The translations under genes and the position numbers were made by a program. 14,811 bases of DNA from Chloroflexota bacterium (GTDB lineage: Bacteria; Chloroflexota; Ktedonobacteria; Ktedonobacterales; Ktedonobacteraceae): NCBI GenBank assembly GCA_005881295.1, contig VBHS01000296.1, positions 1 through 14,811 of the forward strand, in the 5' to 3' direction. The notes beneath the pieces were generated by a model. That model saw only the letters and a program-made list of their open reading frames with translations, was not told the origin of the DNA and did no database searches. Positions within the stretch are counted from its first letter, which is position 1; the number at the start of each line of letters is the position of its first letter. This document shows positions 1 to 6,494 of the stretch, in pieces.

Positions 1-68
1 CGATCATCATCCACTATCAACACAGTTTTTTCATCAGACGGCGATACGTGGGCTCTTTCCTCGCTCAT
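1..68 (-). CDS. Response regulator, N-terminal 22 codons only (runs off left edge)
   Basis: Reading the minus strand from the ATG at 66-68 gives MSEERAHVSPSDEKTVLIVD followed by two more Asp. The string VLIVDDD is the first beta strand and acidic pocket of a CheY-like receiver domain. A good Shine-Dalgarno AAGGAG (79-84) lies 10 bases upstream of the ATG, which supports the start. The first 15 residues are a polar extension before the receiver fold. The phospho-acceptor Asp and any output domain lie outside the window, so the type of regulator cannot be told. It has its own promoter-like sequence (109-137), so it is probably the first gene of its transcript. Confidence 0.8.
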   Translation of the reverse strand, partial: MSEERAHVSPSDEKTVLIVDDD

Positions 69-108
69 CTCAACAAAACTCCTTGCTAACCAGCCAGCTT
101 TTTCTACT

Positions 109-137
109 CTTATAGACGTTTCTCTCAGCAGAAACAA
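109..137 (-). promoter_or_regulatory. Candidate sigma70-type promoter for the response regulator
   Basis: On the minus strand a -35 TTGTTT (132-137) and a -10 TATAAG (109-114) are separated by 17 bases. This would start transcription near 102 and give a leader of about 34 bases containing the AAGGAG ribosome site. The match is moderate and is read by eye. Confidence 0.45.
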
Positions 138-270
138 CAAGATAATCGACAAAGGTAGTACTAATCGCCTGTTAGCTTATTAGCTGATGCTGGATGGAAC
201 AGTAACATGACCATCTGGCTCGTACTCCACAAACCAGGACAGGAGAGCAAGGGGACGCGCTTAAAAATGC

Positions 271-300
271 TTGACATGAGCGATAATTTGGGTTTATAAT
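271..300 (+). promoter_or_regulatory. Sigma70-type promoter of the tRNA locus
   Basis: A perfect TTGACA (271-276) and a perfect TATAAT (295-300) are separated by 18 bases. Transcription would begin near 307, about 42 bases before the first tRNA-like sequence and 105 before the intact tRNA. Two consensus hexamers fit the strong promoters usual for stable RNA genes. A second TTGACA at 322-327 has no matching -10 before the tRNA. Confidence 0.7.
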
Positions 301-348
301 CCCTTAGGTCAGAGATGTGTATTGACATATTGTAAAGACAAGCCATTA

Positions 349-388
349 GCCGATGTAGCTCAGTTGGTAGAGTAGCACTTTCGTGAAT
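349..388 (+). pseudogene. Truncated 5' half of a tRNA-Thr(CGT)
   Basis: This stretch closely matches the first 40 bases of the intact tRNA that begins 63 bases later. It has an acceptor 5' strand GCCGATG, a D-arm GCTC...GAGT, and an anticodon-loop-like TTCGTGA carrying CGT. The 3' side of the anticodon stem does not pair with GCACT, and no T-arm or 3' acceptor strand follows. Instead there are about 23 A/T-rich bases before the intact gene. It cannot fold as a full tRNA. It most likely arose by tandem duplication followed by loss of the 3' half, and it is co-transcribed with the intact copy from the promoter at 271-300. Confidence 0.7.
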
Positions 389-411
389 TTAACAATCAAC
401 GTTTTTCACTA

Positions 412-483
412 GCCGGTGTAGCTCAGCGGTAGAGCAATGCTTTCGTAAAGCATGGGCCGTCAGTTCGATCCTGACCACCGGCT
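412..483 (+). tRNA. tRNA-Thr (anticodon CGT)
   Basis: A complete 72-base cloverleaf can be drawn by eye. Acceptor GCCGGTG (412-418) pairs with CACCGGC (476-482) and T483 is the discriminator. The D-stem is GCTC/GAGC and the anticodon stem ATGCT/AGCAT. The loop TTCGTAA holds CGT at positions 34-36, reading codon ACG (Thr). The T-stem GTCAG/CTGAC encloses loop TTCGATC. CCA is not encoded, so the 3' end must be added by a CCA-adding enzyme. A T-run (485-489) follows and could help termination. Identity is assigned from the anticodon only. Confidence 0.92.
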
Positions 484-576
484 CTTTTTATTCCTCTGAT
501 GGTAATACCTCTTCCCAACTATCCTTCTCATGTGTCTCTCTCCAATGTAGTTTTGCATTTTCGGCTTTCAAAGCAC

Positions 577-1125
577 TTACTCGAAGCGGGGACACGCGTC
601 GCGAAAATCCTGCAGTAGTTTCGCAACATCAAACATGGGTTGATGCATCACACTTGGGACCATCAAATTGAGCGTCAGGATTTTGCGATTTAACTCTTGC
701 AGGACCTTCTCATATTCAACCGCTGTTTTCTCTACCATAGTGTTGAAAGCACGTTTCTCGCTGGCAAAAGGTGGAACGCGGCGTGACCGCAACGCTCGTC
801 CCTGGTGACGCAATTTTGCGACTTTCGCTTCAACGCGCTCAAACTCAGTGCGTATCTCTTTGGCCAGTTCAATCTCTTTTGGCGCAAAGCCATTACTTTT
901 GAGCAGGTTATAGCCCATAGCTTTATCGCCAGCATAGTGATTGTCATCGAGGTTCAATGGTTTGCCCATGCCCTGCAGGTTATCAAATGCTCCTCGTTCC
1001 TGGGCCTCGCGAATCTGCTCACTAACATAGTCCTCGAATTTTTTGCCATAATACTTTCTTTTAGGGGCAGTTTCCGCGTCTGTCGTTGTTTTATCGGGCG
1101 ATTTACGCCAATCTTTAAAGTCCAT
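577..1125 (-). CDS. DUF1992 family protein (DNAJC28-like conserved domain)
   Basis: A 182-residue soluble protein. The diagnostic block IREAQERGAFDNLQGMGKPL (about residues 38-57) and the following NLDD are the hallmark of DUF1992, the conserved region of DnaJ homologue subfamily C member 28 proteins. No J-domain HPD motif is present, as is usual for bacterial members. The rest is helical and highly charged, with likely coiled-coil stretches (residues 85-110 and 130-155). The molecular function of the family is not established. I chose ATG at 1125 (MDFKDWRK). A TTG seven codons upstream (1146) is the alternative; neither has a strong Shine-Dalgarno. The gene stands alone, with an extended -10 promoter at 1191-1199. 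There is no sign of truncation. Confidence 0.85.
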   Translation of the reverse strand: MDFKDWRKSPDKTTTDAETAPKRKYYGKKFEDYVSEQIREAQERGAFDNLQGMGKPLNLDDNHYAGDKAMGYNLLKSNGFAPKEIELAKEIRTEFERVEAKVAKLRHQGRALRSRRVPPFASEKRAFNTMVEKTAVEYEKVLQELNRKILTLNLMVPSVMHQPMFDVAKLLQDFRDACPRFE

Positions 1126-1190
1126 GATGTGCTCGGTTTCCAGCAAGGTACTGAATCTACTTCATATCGTTTTTTCTCTCAATCTATATT

Positions 1191-1199
1191 ATTATAACA
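1191..1199 (-). promoter_or_regulatory. Extended -10 promoter of the DUF1992 gene
   Basis: The minus strand reads TGTTATAAT, a TGn motif joined to a perfect TATAAT (hexamer at 1191-1196). No good -35 is seen 16-18 bases upstream, which is typical of extended -10 promoters. The leader would be about 60 bases. Confidence 0.5.
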
Positions 1200-1263
1200 A
1201 ACAACAACCGAATCAGTATTTCCCGCAAGTTCAGAACTTCAATGAAAACCAGTGAAACAAACC

Positions 1264-2463
1264 CTACAATATCGTTGCAATGGCCTGCTGAGCAACTGCA
1301 TACACCTCCTCCAGGGGCATGTTACGCTCCCTGGAGATACGTATGCATTCCTCATACTCTGGCAAAGCGCTGATAATACGATTTCCAAGGCGCTTGACCT
1401 TCACAACTACCGGGCCAATGAGTGTTTCGATACGCTCCTGTGTGCGCTGAGCTTTCCGCCGCTGGATTTGCTGTATTCGTACTCCCAGCGTGCTGGTCTC
1501 ACGCAGCAGCATCAGAGCCAGCCTCTCTCCAGCTTCTACCGGGCAAATCAGGGTGATCATAACGGCAGGCCGATTTTTTTTCATTTGTATAGGTGTATAG
1601 CTGACATCCAATGCACCGGCGGCAAGTAGCGTTTCCATCAAGCCACCCAGCAGTTCCCCGCTCATGTTATCGATATTGCTCTCTATTACCGTGACCCAGT
1701 CCGTATCGGCCTGTCCATCCTCGCCTGCATCAAGCAAACTCTGACCCTGTCCAAGGCAAAGGCGCAGGCAGTTAGGCCAGGGGAGGTTTTTCCGACCAAA
1801 ACCGTAGCCTACCCTATCAATGGCGATCGCTGGCGTTTCAAAGCGCGCCAGTGTTGCCAGTATCGCTGCCCCTGTTGGTGTCACTAGCTCTCCTTCGATA
1901 GGGCATGGTCTCCATGGCGCGGCCACACGCCGCAGAATCTCTAAGGTAGCCGGCGCGGGAACTGGCAGCGATCCATGAGCAGTATTGACGTGACCGCTGG
2001 TAAGCGGTAACGGAGAAGCATAGAGCTGGATGATACCGAGCGACTCGACAGCGATTGCCGCGCCGGTAATATCTACCAGAGCATCAATAGCTCCAACTTC
2101 ATGAAAGTGGACCTCTTCAATGGATGTACCATGAACACTCGCTTCCGCGTCCGCCAGGCGCTGGAAGATGGCAAGGGAGGTATCGCGCACAGGGGCAGGC
2201 AGGGTTGATGCGTACAAAATTGATGATATATCCGAAAGGTGACGTGCCGGTTGCTCCTGTTCAGACGTCACTACAGTTAAACGTGAACCGCGGATACCTT
2301 TATCGTGAATATTTTCAACGACCAGATCATAGCCCGCGACAGGCAGTGAAGCCAGCGATGTTTTGAGTGTGTCCAGCGAGAGACCAGCGTCAAGCATCGC
2401 GCCGAGAAACATATCTCCACTTATTCCAGAATGGCAATCAAGATACGCTATTTTCTGTGGCAT
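1264..2463 (-). CDS. larC: LarC, nickel insertion protein for the nickel-pincer nucleotide cofactor (DUF111)
   Basis: LarC is the CTP-dependent nickel insertase that completes the nickel-pincer cofactor used by lactate racemase LarA and relatives. The 399-residue protein carries the family's blocks in order: AYLDCHSGISGDMFLGAMLD (6-25), HFHEVGAIDALVDI (119-132), GHVNTAHGSLPVPAPAT (157-173), GELVTPTGAAIL (191-202), and in the C-terminal half ESNIDNMSGE, MKKNRPA, TSTLGVR and YEECIRIS. N- and C-terminal domains are one continuous frame, unlike Lactiplantibacillus plantarum larC, where a frameshift joins them. ATG at 2463 was chosen because family similarity begins there; the frame stays open upstream but through a palindrome. 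No larA, larB or larE is visible in the window. No clear promoter was found, so it may be expressed by readthrough from the HTH gene. Confidence 0.92.
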   Translation of the reverse strand: MPQKIAYLDCHSGISGDMFLGAMLDAGLSLDTLKTSLASLPVAGYDLVVENIHDKGIRGSRLTVVTSEQEQPARHLSDISSILYASTLPAPVRDTSLAIFQRLADAEASVHGTSIEEVHFHEVGAIDALVDITGAAIAVESLGIIQLYASPLPLTSGHVNTAHGSLPVPAPATLEILRRVAAPWRPCPIEGELVTPTGAAILATLARFETPAIAIDRVGYGFGRKNLPWPNCLRLCLGQGQSLLDAGEDGQADTDWVTVIESNIDNMSGELLGGLMETLLAAGALDVSYTPIQMKKNRPAVMITLICPVEAGERLALMLLRETSTLGVRIQQIQRRKAQRTQERIETLIGPVVVKVKRLGNRIISALPEYEECIRISRERNMPLEEVYAVAQQAIATIL

Positions 2464-2531
2464 ATACGAATCGTTCCACTTCTTTCCGTTTTTTCTGGCA
2501 TGAGAAAGAATTCTCTGGCATCCCCATTCGT

Positions 2532-2590
2532 GGGCACTGTCGGAAACAGCCCTTCTCCCCAATTTTGGGGCTGTCCCCCCGACAGTGCCC
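2532..2590. repeat. 59-bp nested palindrome between the HTH gene and larC
   Basis: GGGCACTGTCGG (2532-2543) is the exact reverse complement of CCGACAGTGCCC (2579-2590). Inside, ACAGCCC (2546-2552) pairs with GGGCTGT (2568-2574), or alternatively CCCCAA pairs with TTGGGG. Neither strand has a T-run after the hairpin, so it is not a classic intrinsic terminator. The form resembles a dispersed palindromic (REP/MITE-like) element. Whether it recurs in the genome cannot be seen here. Confidence 0.7.
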
Positions 2591-2615
2591 TCCCCACGCG
2601 TTCTTTCAACCGCAA

Positions 2616-3239
2616 CTACAATTCTTCCTGATCTAGTAATTCACGCCACCTGCGTCTCTGGTCTTGGGAAAGCTGAGCACTTTCCTCTATGGCTTCTCGG
2701 AAGCTTTGCACCTGTCCGTCTACCCGGTAGTAAGCTCGCGCTTCGGTAACACGCTGCTGAACAGTGATACCAAAGAATGCCTGGACCACCTGCGAGGGTT
2801 GTTGTAGTACCTTCGCCAGTAACGTGATTAGCTCACCTGGTATTGAGGAAGCCTCAATAGTATGCCGTTCAAGTTTCAACACCACGTCTGCGCTTACACC
2901 AAGTTTGTCAGCCAGCTGGAACGGGCTGAGATGTAATTCTCTTGCCCTTGCTAGCAACGAGGTAACCTTGCTGGTGGCTTGACCCTGAGATTGCGCTACA
3001 CGCTCCCATGCCGTATCTATGGCTTCATGAAATTGCTCGGTGAGAATGGGCATCTGATCTGTTTCATGCGGTAGACCCACTTCGACGGCGTGATAATATG
3101 CAATAAAATCAGCGATCTCATCGGCGAACTGTGGATAACGTGCCAGGTAATCACTCATGGCTGGTTGATGGCCAGAACGCACCTCCTCAACATAACTGGC
3201 AGTAATGCGCTGCACGATCTCTTCTTGTTTTCTATCCAT
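2616..3239 (-). CDS. HTH-domain protein co-transcribed with the sigma-like gene
   Basis: A 207-residue soluble protein, no confident family. Residues 1-55 (QRITASYVEEVRSGHQPAMS, then YLARYPQFADEIADFI) resemble the short helical module found at the N-terminus of many bacterial kinases and sigma-associated proteins (x-YL-x-x-YP). Residues 95-157 contain LSPFQLADKLGVSADVVLKL, which fits an XRE-type helix-turn-helix with DKLGVSADVV as the turn and recognition helix. The tail is rich in Gln, Arg and Glu. The ATG at 3239 lies only 4 bases after the sigma-like stop codon (3244), so translation is probably coupled and the two products may act together, for example as regulator and partner. An AAAGAG-like ribosome site lies upstream. 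A longer in-frame version reaching to 3320 would overlap the sigma-like gene and is less likely. Confidence 0.65.
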   Translation of the reverse strand: MDRKQEEIVQRITASYVEEVRSGHQPAMSDYLARYPQFADEIADFIAYYHAVEVGLPHETDQMPILTEQFHEAIDTAWERVAQSQGQATSKVTSLLARARELHLSPFQLADKLGVSADVVLKLERHTIEASSIPGELITLLAKVLQQPSQVVQAFFGITVQQRVTEARAYYRVDGQVQSFREAIEESAQLSQDQRRRWRELLDQEEL

Positions 3240-3243
3240 GAAG

Positions 3244-3543
3244 CTATGCTCTTTCTGGCTCAAGCGCATTCCGCAATACCTCGAAAGCGTCTCGCAGCCT
3301 GTTACGTACAGTTCGATCACTGATACCCAGTATCCTGGCAGTATCCCTCTCCGTCTTGCCCTCCCAGAAGACCAATAAGACGACAGATTTAAGCTTGTCT
3401 GGGAGACTCAAAATGAGGAGCGGTAGATCACTCTGCTCAACAGCGAGCAGTGCCTTCTGAGCATCTTCATCTTCAATAGCAAGCTCACACAGATCACTAT
3501 CTCGCTGCTGTACAGCTTGATCCAGGCTGCTTACCAACAGCAT
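3244..3543 (-). pseudogene. Sigma-70 region 4-like fragment (C-terminal part of a split gene)
   Basis: The frame ending at 3244 encodes LSLPDKLKSVVLLVFWEGKT followed by ERDTARILGISDRTVRNRLR and a helix DAFEVLRNAL. This is a sigma-70 region 4-type HTH: LPDKLKSVVLL is the region 4.1 helix, and TARILGISDRTVRNRLR is the region 4.2 turn and recognition helix that contacts -35 DNA. Upstream it runs through SLDQAVQQRDSDLCELAIED, a plausible linker. The frame is closed upstream by a TGA near 3587, and its own ATG (3543) or GTG (3564) lacks a ribosome site. It overlaps the N-terminal fragment in another frame, so it looks like the second half of one disrupted sigma factor gene. It could still be made as a free-standing region 4 protein. 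Confidence 0.65.
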
Positions 3544-3922
3544 AAAGGTCACAGACAAGGGCACTTTGCTCCACGCCCTGCAAGTTCATTGTTTTGAGTA
3601 CAGTGTTAGCCCAGCACTCATTAGTGACGTGGAGACGACGAAAGATTACTTCAAAAATGCGCTTTCGCCCGCTATCATCTCCTCGGCTGACAGCGGTTCT
3701 CACACAACGCACCAGGACTTCGAGTGGTAAAACATCTTCCCCCGGCGCTTCAATAGCTCTCCAGAATGCGACGGAACCATAAACGGGTAGGACATCATAC
3801 ATAGCCGATAAAACCATGCGTCGTTTGACCAGCTCTCCGTCCTGTTCGTCTCGGCCATGGTCCCCTTCAGTATAAATAGGCTCCTGCTTCACATGAACCG
3901 GTACCTTATTAAGACACAACAT
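3497..3922 (-). pseudogene. N-terminal part of the split sigma-like gene
   Basis: A 141-residue frame with a proper start: ATG at 3922, GGATTGAGAG upstream and a well-placed promoter (3940-3967). It has a polar head of about 30 residues, then ELVKRRMVLSAMYDVLPVYG, then RKRIFEVIFRRLHVTNECWA and ALVCDLYA. This helical layout would correspond to the region preceding a sigma region 4 domain, although a canonical region 2 is not clearly recognisable. The last 17 residues (VGKQPGSSCTAAR and neighbours) look like out-of-frame sequence ending in a chance stop. The true continuation (SLDQAVQQ...) lies in the overlapping frame. A single indel or an out-of-frame internal deletion between 3497 and about 3586 explains this. 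No obvious slippery heptamer argues for programmed frameshifting. Confidence 0.55.
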
Positions 3923-3939
3923 TCTCTCAATCCTGTACT

Positions 3940-3967
3940 AGTATAGCATCGGCTGAACAAACGTCAA
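3940..3967 (-). promoter_or_regulatory. Promoter of the sigma-like/HTH operon
   Basis: On the minus strand TTGACG (3962-3967) and TATACT (3940-3945) are 16 bases apart. TGC precedes the -10, giving an extended -10 TGCTATACT. Transcription would start near 3933, leaving a leader of about 10 bases that just covers the ribosome site of the ATG at 3922. Confidence 0.6.
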
Positions 3968-3977
3968 TCCACAAGTA

Positions 3978-4006
3978 TTGCTGCTTCGTCTTCTGATTCA
4001 TACATA
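3978..4006 (+). promoter_or_regulatory. Weak candidate promoter ahead of the leader hairpin of the HD gene
   Basis: TTGCTG (3978-3983) and TACATA (4001-4006) with a 17-base spacer would start transcription near 4013, immediately before the hairpin at 4020-4055. The hexamers are imperfect. If real, the hairpin would be the first element of the mRNA leader. Confidence 0.25.
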
Positions 4007-4019
4007 CCGGCCAGCAATG

Positions 4020-4055
4020 AAAAAGCGGAAATAATCCGTCCATTTCCGCTTTTTT
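4020..4055 (+). terminator. Strong hairpin with T-tract in the divergent intergenic region
   Basis: AAAAAGCGGAAA (4020-4031) pairs perfectly with TTTCCGCTTTTT (4043-4054) around an 11-base loop, and the T-run ends at 4055. With A-run and T-run on opposite sides it could terminate in both directions. No gene ends here: it lies between the divergent starts at 3922 and 4113. It may be an insulator between divergent promoters, an attenuator in the leader of the HD gene, or the terminator of a short unannotated RNA. Confidence 0.65.
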
Positions 4056-4112
4056 CATCAAGCGCTGTATCTGAATAGTAAATAGCCCGATTATGAAGGA
4101 GAATACTTACTC

Positions 4113-4949
4113 ATGCTAAACCAAACGCTGCCCCAAAATCAGGAATTGACACCTGTGATACTGGTTATCGGCGAACTGAATGTCAATAGCGCCATCTTTG
4201 GCTGGTTATTTGCAGTAGAAGTAACCAGCCGTAAAACAAATAGCGGCAAATTGTTTCGCCAGGTGCAGATAAAACTGATGCGCGTACAAAATGATGATTC
4301 AATTCCTGCCGACCGCTTTACATTAGGCACACGCTGCTCTATCGCTCAACTCGAGGTGGATTTTCAGCATTTGATTGACAAGGTCGGTGACCCGGGGCTG
4401 AGGATACTCCTCAACAACTGTTTCGTGACTGAAGTGATGGAACGTTTTCGCCGCTGGCCCGCAGCGGTGCGACACCACGGAGCCGTTGTTGGCGGCCTGC
4501 TTGAACATACCGTAAACGTTACCACAATTGCCGAGCTGACTGCCCGCCTTTATCCATGTGATCATGACCTGGTTCTTGCTGGAGCGCTGCTTCATGATAT
4601 AGGCAAACTGGAGGAACTCGAGGGACAGGTTGGCGCCGGGTTTACTCCGCATGGTCGTATGGTTGGACATATCGTCCTGGGTATGTACTATGTGCAGGAA
4701 CAGGCGCAGCAAGTAGCTGCACTTGAAGAAGGGAAAATGGATGATCTGCTCCACATCATCCTGGCACACCATACCAAAGAATATGGTTCACCCGTCAATC
4801 CTGCTACCATTGAGGCATTGATTGTCCACCAGGCAGACCTGGCGGAAGCTCATCTAACAGGATTCCTGGAACACTGTCAGAAATCGTGTAGCCCAAATGG
4901 TTGGACTTCCTTCAGCCCAATATATGGTGGTCAGCTGCGCGTATCTTGA
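4113..4949 (+). CDS. YhaM-like 3'-5' exoribonuclease family HD-domain protein
   Basis: A 278-residue cytoplasmic protein. The C-terminal two thirds is an HD hydrolase domain matching the YhaM family: HHGAVVGGLLEHT (121-133, first metal His132), LLHDIGKLEELEG (159-171, His161-Asp162), VGHIVLG (184-190), ILAHH (216-220), and HQADLAEAH (239-247, Asp242). YhaM enzymes degrade RNA and single-stranded DNA 3' to 5' with a divalent metal. They normally have an N-terminal OB fold. Here residues 28-58 keep the first strands (GWLFAVEVTSRKTNSGKLF) and then jump to a closing strand (QVQIKLMRVQ), so about 40 residues of the usual fold seem absent. Start ATG 4113 follows AAGGAG (4096-4101) by 11 bases. The gene converges on glgA with 21 bases between stops. 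Confidence 0.8.
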   Translation: MLNQTLPQNQELTPVILVIGELNVNSAIFGWLFAVEVTSRKTNSGKLFRQVQIKLMRVQNDDSIPADRFTLGTRCSIAQLEVDFQHLIDKVGDPGLRILLNNCFVTEVMERFRRWPAAVRHHGAVVGGLLEHTVNVTTIAELTARLYPCDHDLVLAGALLHDIGKLEELEGQVGAGFTPHGRMVGHIVLGMYYVQEQAQQVAALEEGKMDDLLHIILAHHTKEYGSPVNPATIEALIVHQADLAEAHLTGFLEHCQKSCSPNGWTSFSPIYGGQLRVS

Positions 4950-4970
4950 GATAGAGTGCACCGCAAGCGC

Positions 4971-6440
4971 TCACTTGCCGCTTTTATGAAATTCTATAGC
5001 ATTGTTGTAAACTTCAACATAGCGCATAGCCGACGCCTGCCAGGAGTGATCAGCAGCCATCCCCCGCAGTTGAAGTTTCCGCCAGATATCTTTGAAACGG
5101 TAAAGTTCAAGCGCACGTACAATGGCAGCAAACAACTCCCAGGGATCATAATTGGTGAAGACAAAACCGTTGCCTTCACCACTGCGCGGGTTGTACTCCT
5201 GAACGGTATCGGCCAGGCCGCCAACGGCTCGCACGATAGGAACGCTACCATAGCGCATGGCTATGAGCTGACCGAGGCCGCAGGGCTCAAACCGTGAAGG
5301 CATGAGGAACATATCGCTGCCCGCATAGATGCGCTGCGCTATTTCTGTATTGAAGGTAAGAAAAATCGCCACCTGTTCAGGATATCGAGCCGCGAGATTT
5401 TGAAACATCTCATGATAGTGCTGATCACCTATGCCCAGTACTACAAATTGAACTCCCTGAGCGAGCAGTGGCTGAATAATCTGTCCCAGCATATCGAAAC
5501 CCTTTTGATCGGTGAGCCGCGAGATCATCGCCAGTAAAGGTACCTCCGAGTTCACTGGTAGATGTGTCTGTTCTTGCAGCATGCGCTTGTTTTCAGGGCG
5601 TTTATCAAGTGATTGTGCATCGAAATTGGTATGGATGTAGTGGTCAGTTGCTGGATTCATTTCTTCATAATCAAGCCCATTGAGGATACCGAAGAGCCGC
5701 TCGCGGCGCGAGCGGAGCAAATGATCCAGTTTCTCGCCAAAAGTTGGCGTCAAAATTTCCTGGGCATAGCGTTCACTGACCGTCGTGATGGCATCAGCAA
5801 AAAGGATACCCCGTCCCATGATATCGACGACATTTGCTAATTCTGCGATCTGCGGATAAAGAAATCCATGAGCGGCAACACCTGCAACCTCCAGGATGCG
5901 ATAGCCGAAAATCCCCTGATAGGCCAGATTGTGAATGGTATACACCGTGGCAGTCTGAGCATAGAAAGGATCATCGTGATAAATAGTATGCATCCAATTG
6001 GGCACAATGCCCGTATGCCAATCATGGCAGTGGATAATATCAGGAGACCAATCCAGGAACCGCAATGCCTCCAAAACACCGCGACAGAACAGGATGAAGC
6101 GCTCGCCATCATCTGTATAGCCATAGATATTCTCGCGCTCAAAATAGCGAGGCGCGTCAATCATATAGACCGGAATCGCATCTCCAACGGTACCTCGTCG
6201 TACGCTGACAGGCACTTGAAAATTACTCATATTTACGGAAACAGCGTCTACTATCGTTTCGAGATGGAAACGTGTCGGGTCCACCTGCCCATAACGAGGC
6301 ATAGCTAAGCGAATATCATGACCCAGAGCCTGGAGGGATTTTGGCAAAGCTCCTACTACATCGGCCAGGCCACCAACTTTGACAAAAGGCACCATTTCGG
6401 CAGAAATTATCAGGATTTTGAGAGGGCGTTCGTCTTGCAT
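4971..6440 (-). CDS. glgA: Glycogen synthase (ADP-glucose type, GT5)
   Basis: GlgA transfers glucose from ADP-glucose to the non-reducing end of a growing alpha-1,4-glucan. The 489-residue protein has the GT5 two-Rossmann layout. The N-terminal domain has LKILIISAEMVPFVKVGGLA (7-26), with the KVGGL nucleotide-sugar loop, DIIHCHDWHTGIVP (134-147) and TIHNLAYQGIF (168-178). The C-terminal domain has SRLTDQKGFDML (307-318), GIGD (336-339), PSRFEPCGLGQ (381-391) with the catalytic-site Glu385, and AVGGLADTV (405-413). Length is normal and no key residue is missing. ATG at 6440 follows GGAGT by 8 bases; the longer frame to 6524 would run through the promoter and an inverted repeat. A TGCTATAAT extended -10 lies at 6472-6480. 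No other glg genes are adjacent. Confidence 0.96.
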   Translation of the reverse strand: MQDERPLKILIISAEMVPFVKVGGLADVVGALPKSLQALGHDIRLAMPRYGQVDPTRFHLETIVDAVSVNMSNFQVPVSVRRGTVGDAIPVYMIDAPRYFERENIYGYTDDGERFILFCRGVLEALRFLDWSPDIIHCHDWHTGIVPNWMHTIYHDDPFYAQTATVYTIHNLAYQGIFGYRILEVAGVAAHGFLYPQIAELANVVDIMGRGILFADAITTVSERYAQEILTPTFGEKLDHLLRSRRERLFGILNGLDYEEMNPATDHYIHTNFDAQSLDKRPENKRMLQEQTHLPVNSEVPLLAMISRLTDQKGFDMLGQIIQPLLAQGVQFVVLGIGDQHYHEMFQNLAARYPEQVAIFLTFNTEIAQRIYAGSDMFLMPSRFEPCGLGQLIAMRYGSVPIVRAVGGLADTVQEYNPRSGEGNGFVFTNYDPWELFAAIVRALELYRFKDIWRKLQLRGMAADHSWQASAMRYVEVYNNAIEFHKSGK

Positions 6441-6471
6441 AGAGATTACTCCGTGCTCACAATTTGACTGT

Positions 6472-6480
6472 ATTATAGCA
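6472..6480 (-). promoter_or_regulatory. Extended -10 promoter of glgA
   Basis: The minus strand reads TGCTATAAT (hexamer at 6472-6477), about 32 bases from the start codon. The expected -35 position (near 6495-6500) falls on the edge of the perfect inverted repeat 6495-6532 and reads CAACCG, a poor hexamer. A protein bound to the repeat would therefore touch RNA polymerase. Confidence 0.5.
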
Positions 6481-6494
6481 CGGGAAAAGCACAT

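Noticed and set aside
322..327. Second TTGACA just before the tRNA half-gene
   Set aside because: No -10 hexamer fits between it and the tRNA sequence.
161..346. Minus-strand 61-codon frame before the tRNA
   Set aside because: It covers the tRNA promoter on the opposite strand, with no ribosome site or family; judged non-coding.
1227..1239. Palindrome AAGTTCAGAACTT downstream of the larC/DUF1992 spacer start
   Set aside because: A short stem with no T-tract and no promoter relation; likely chance.
4963..4978. Small hairpin GCAAG-CGCTCA-CTTGC between the HD gene and glgA as a bidirectional terminator
   Set aside because: The stem is only 5 bp and the T-run (CGCTTTT) is short and offset, so it is too weak to call.
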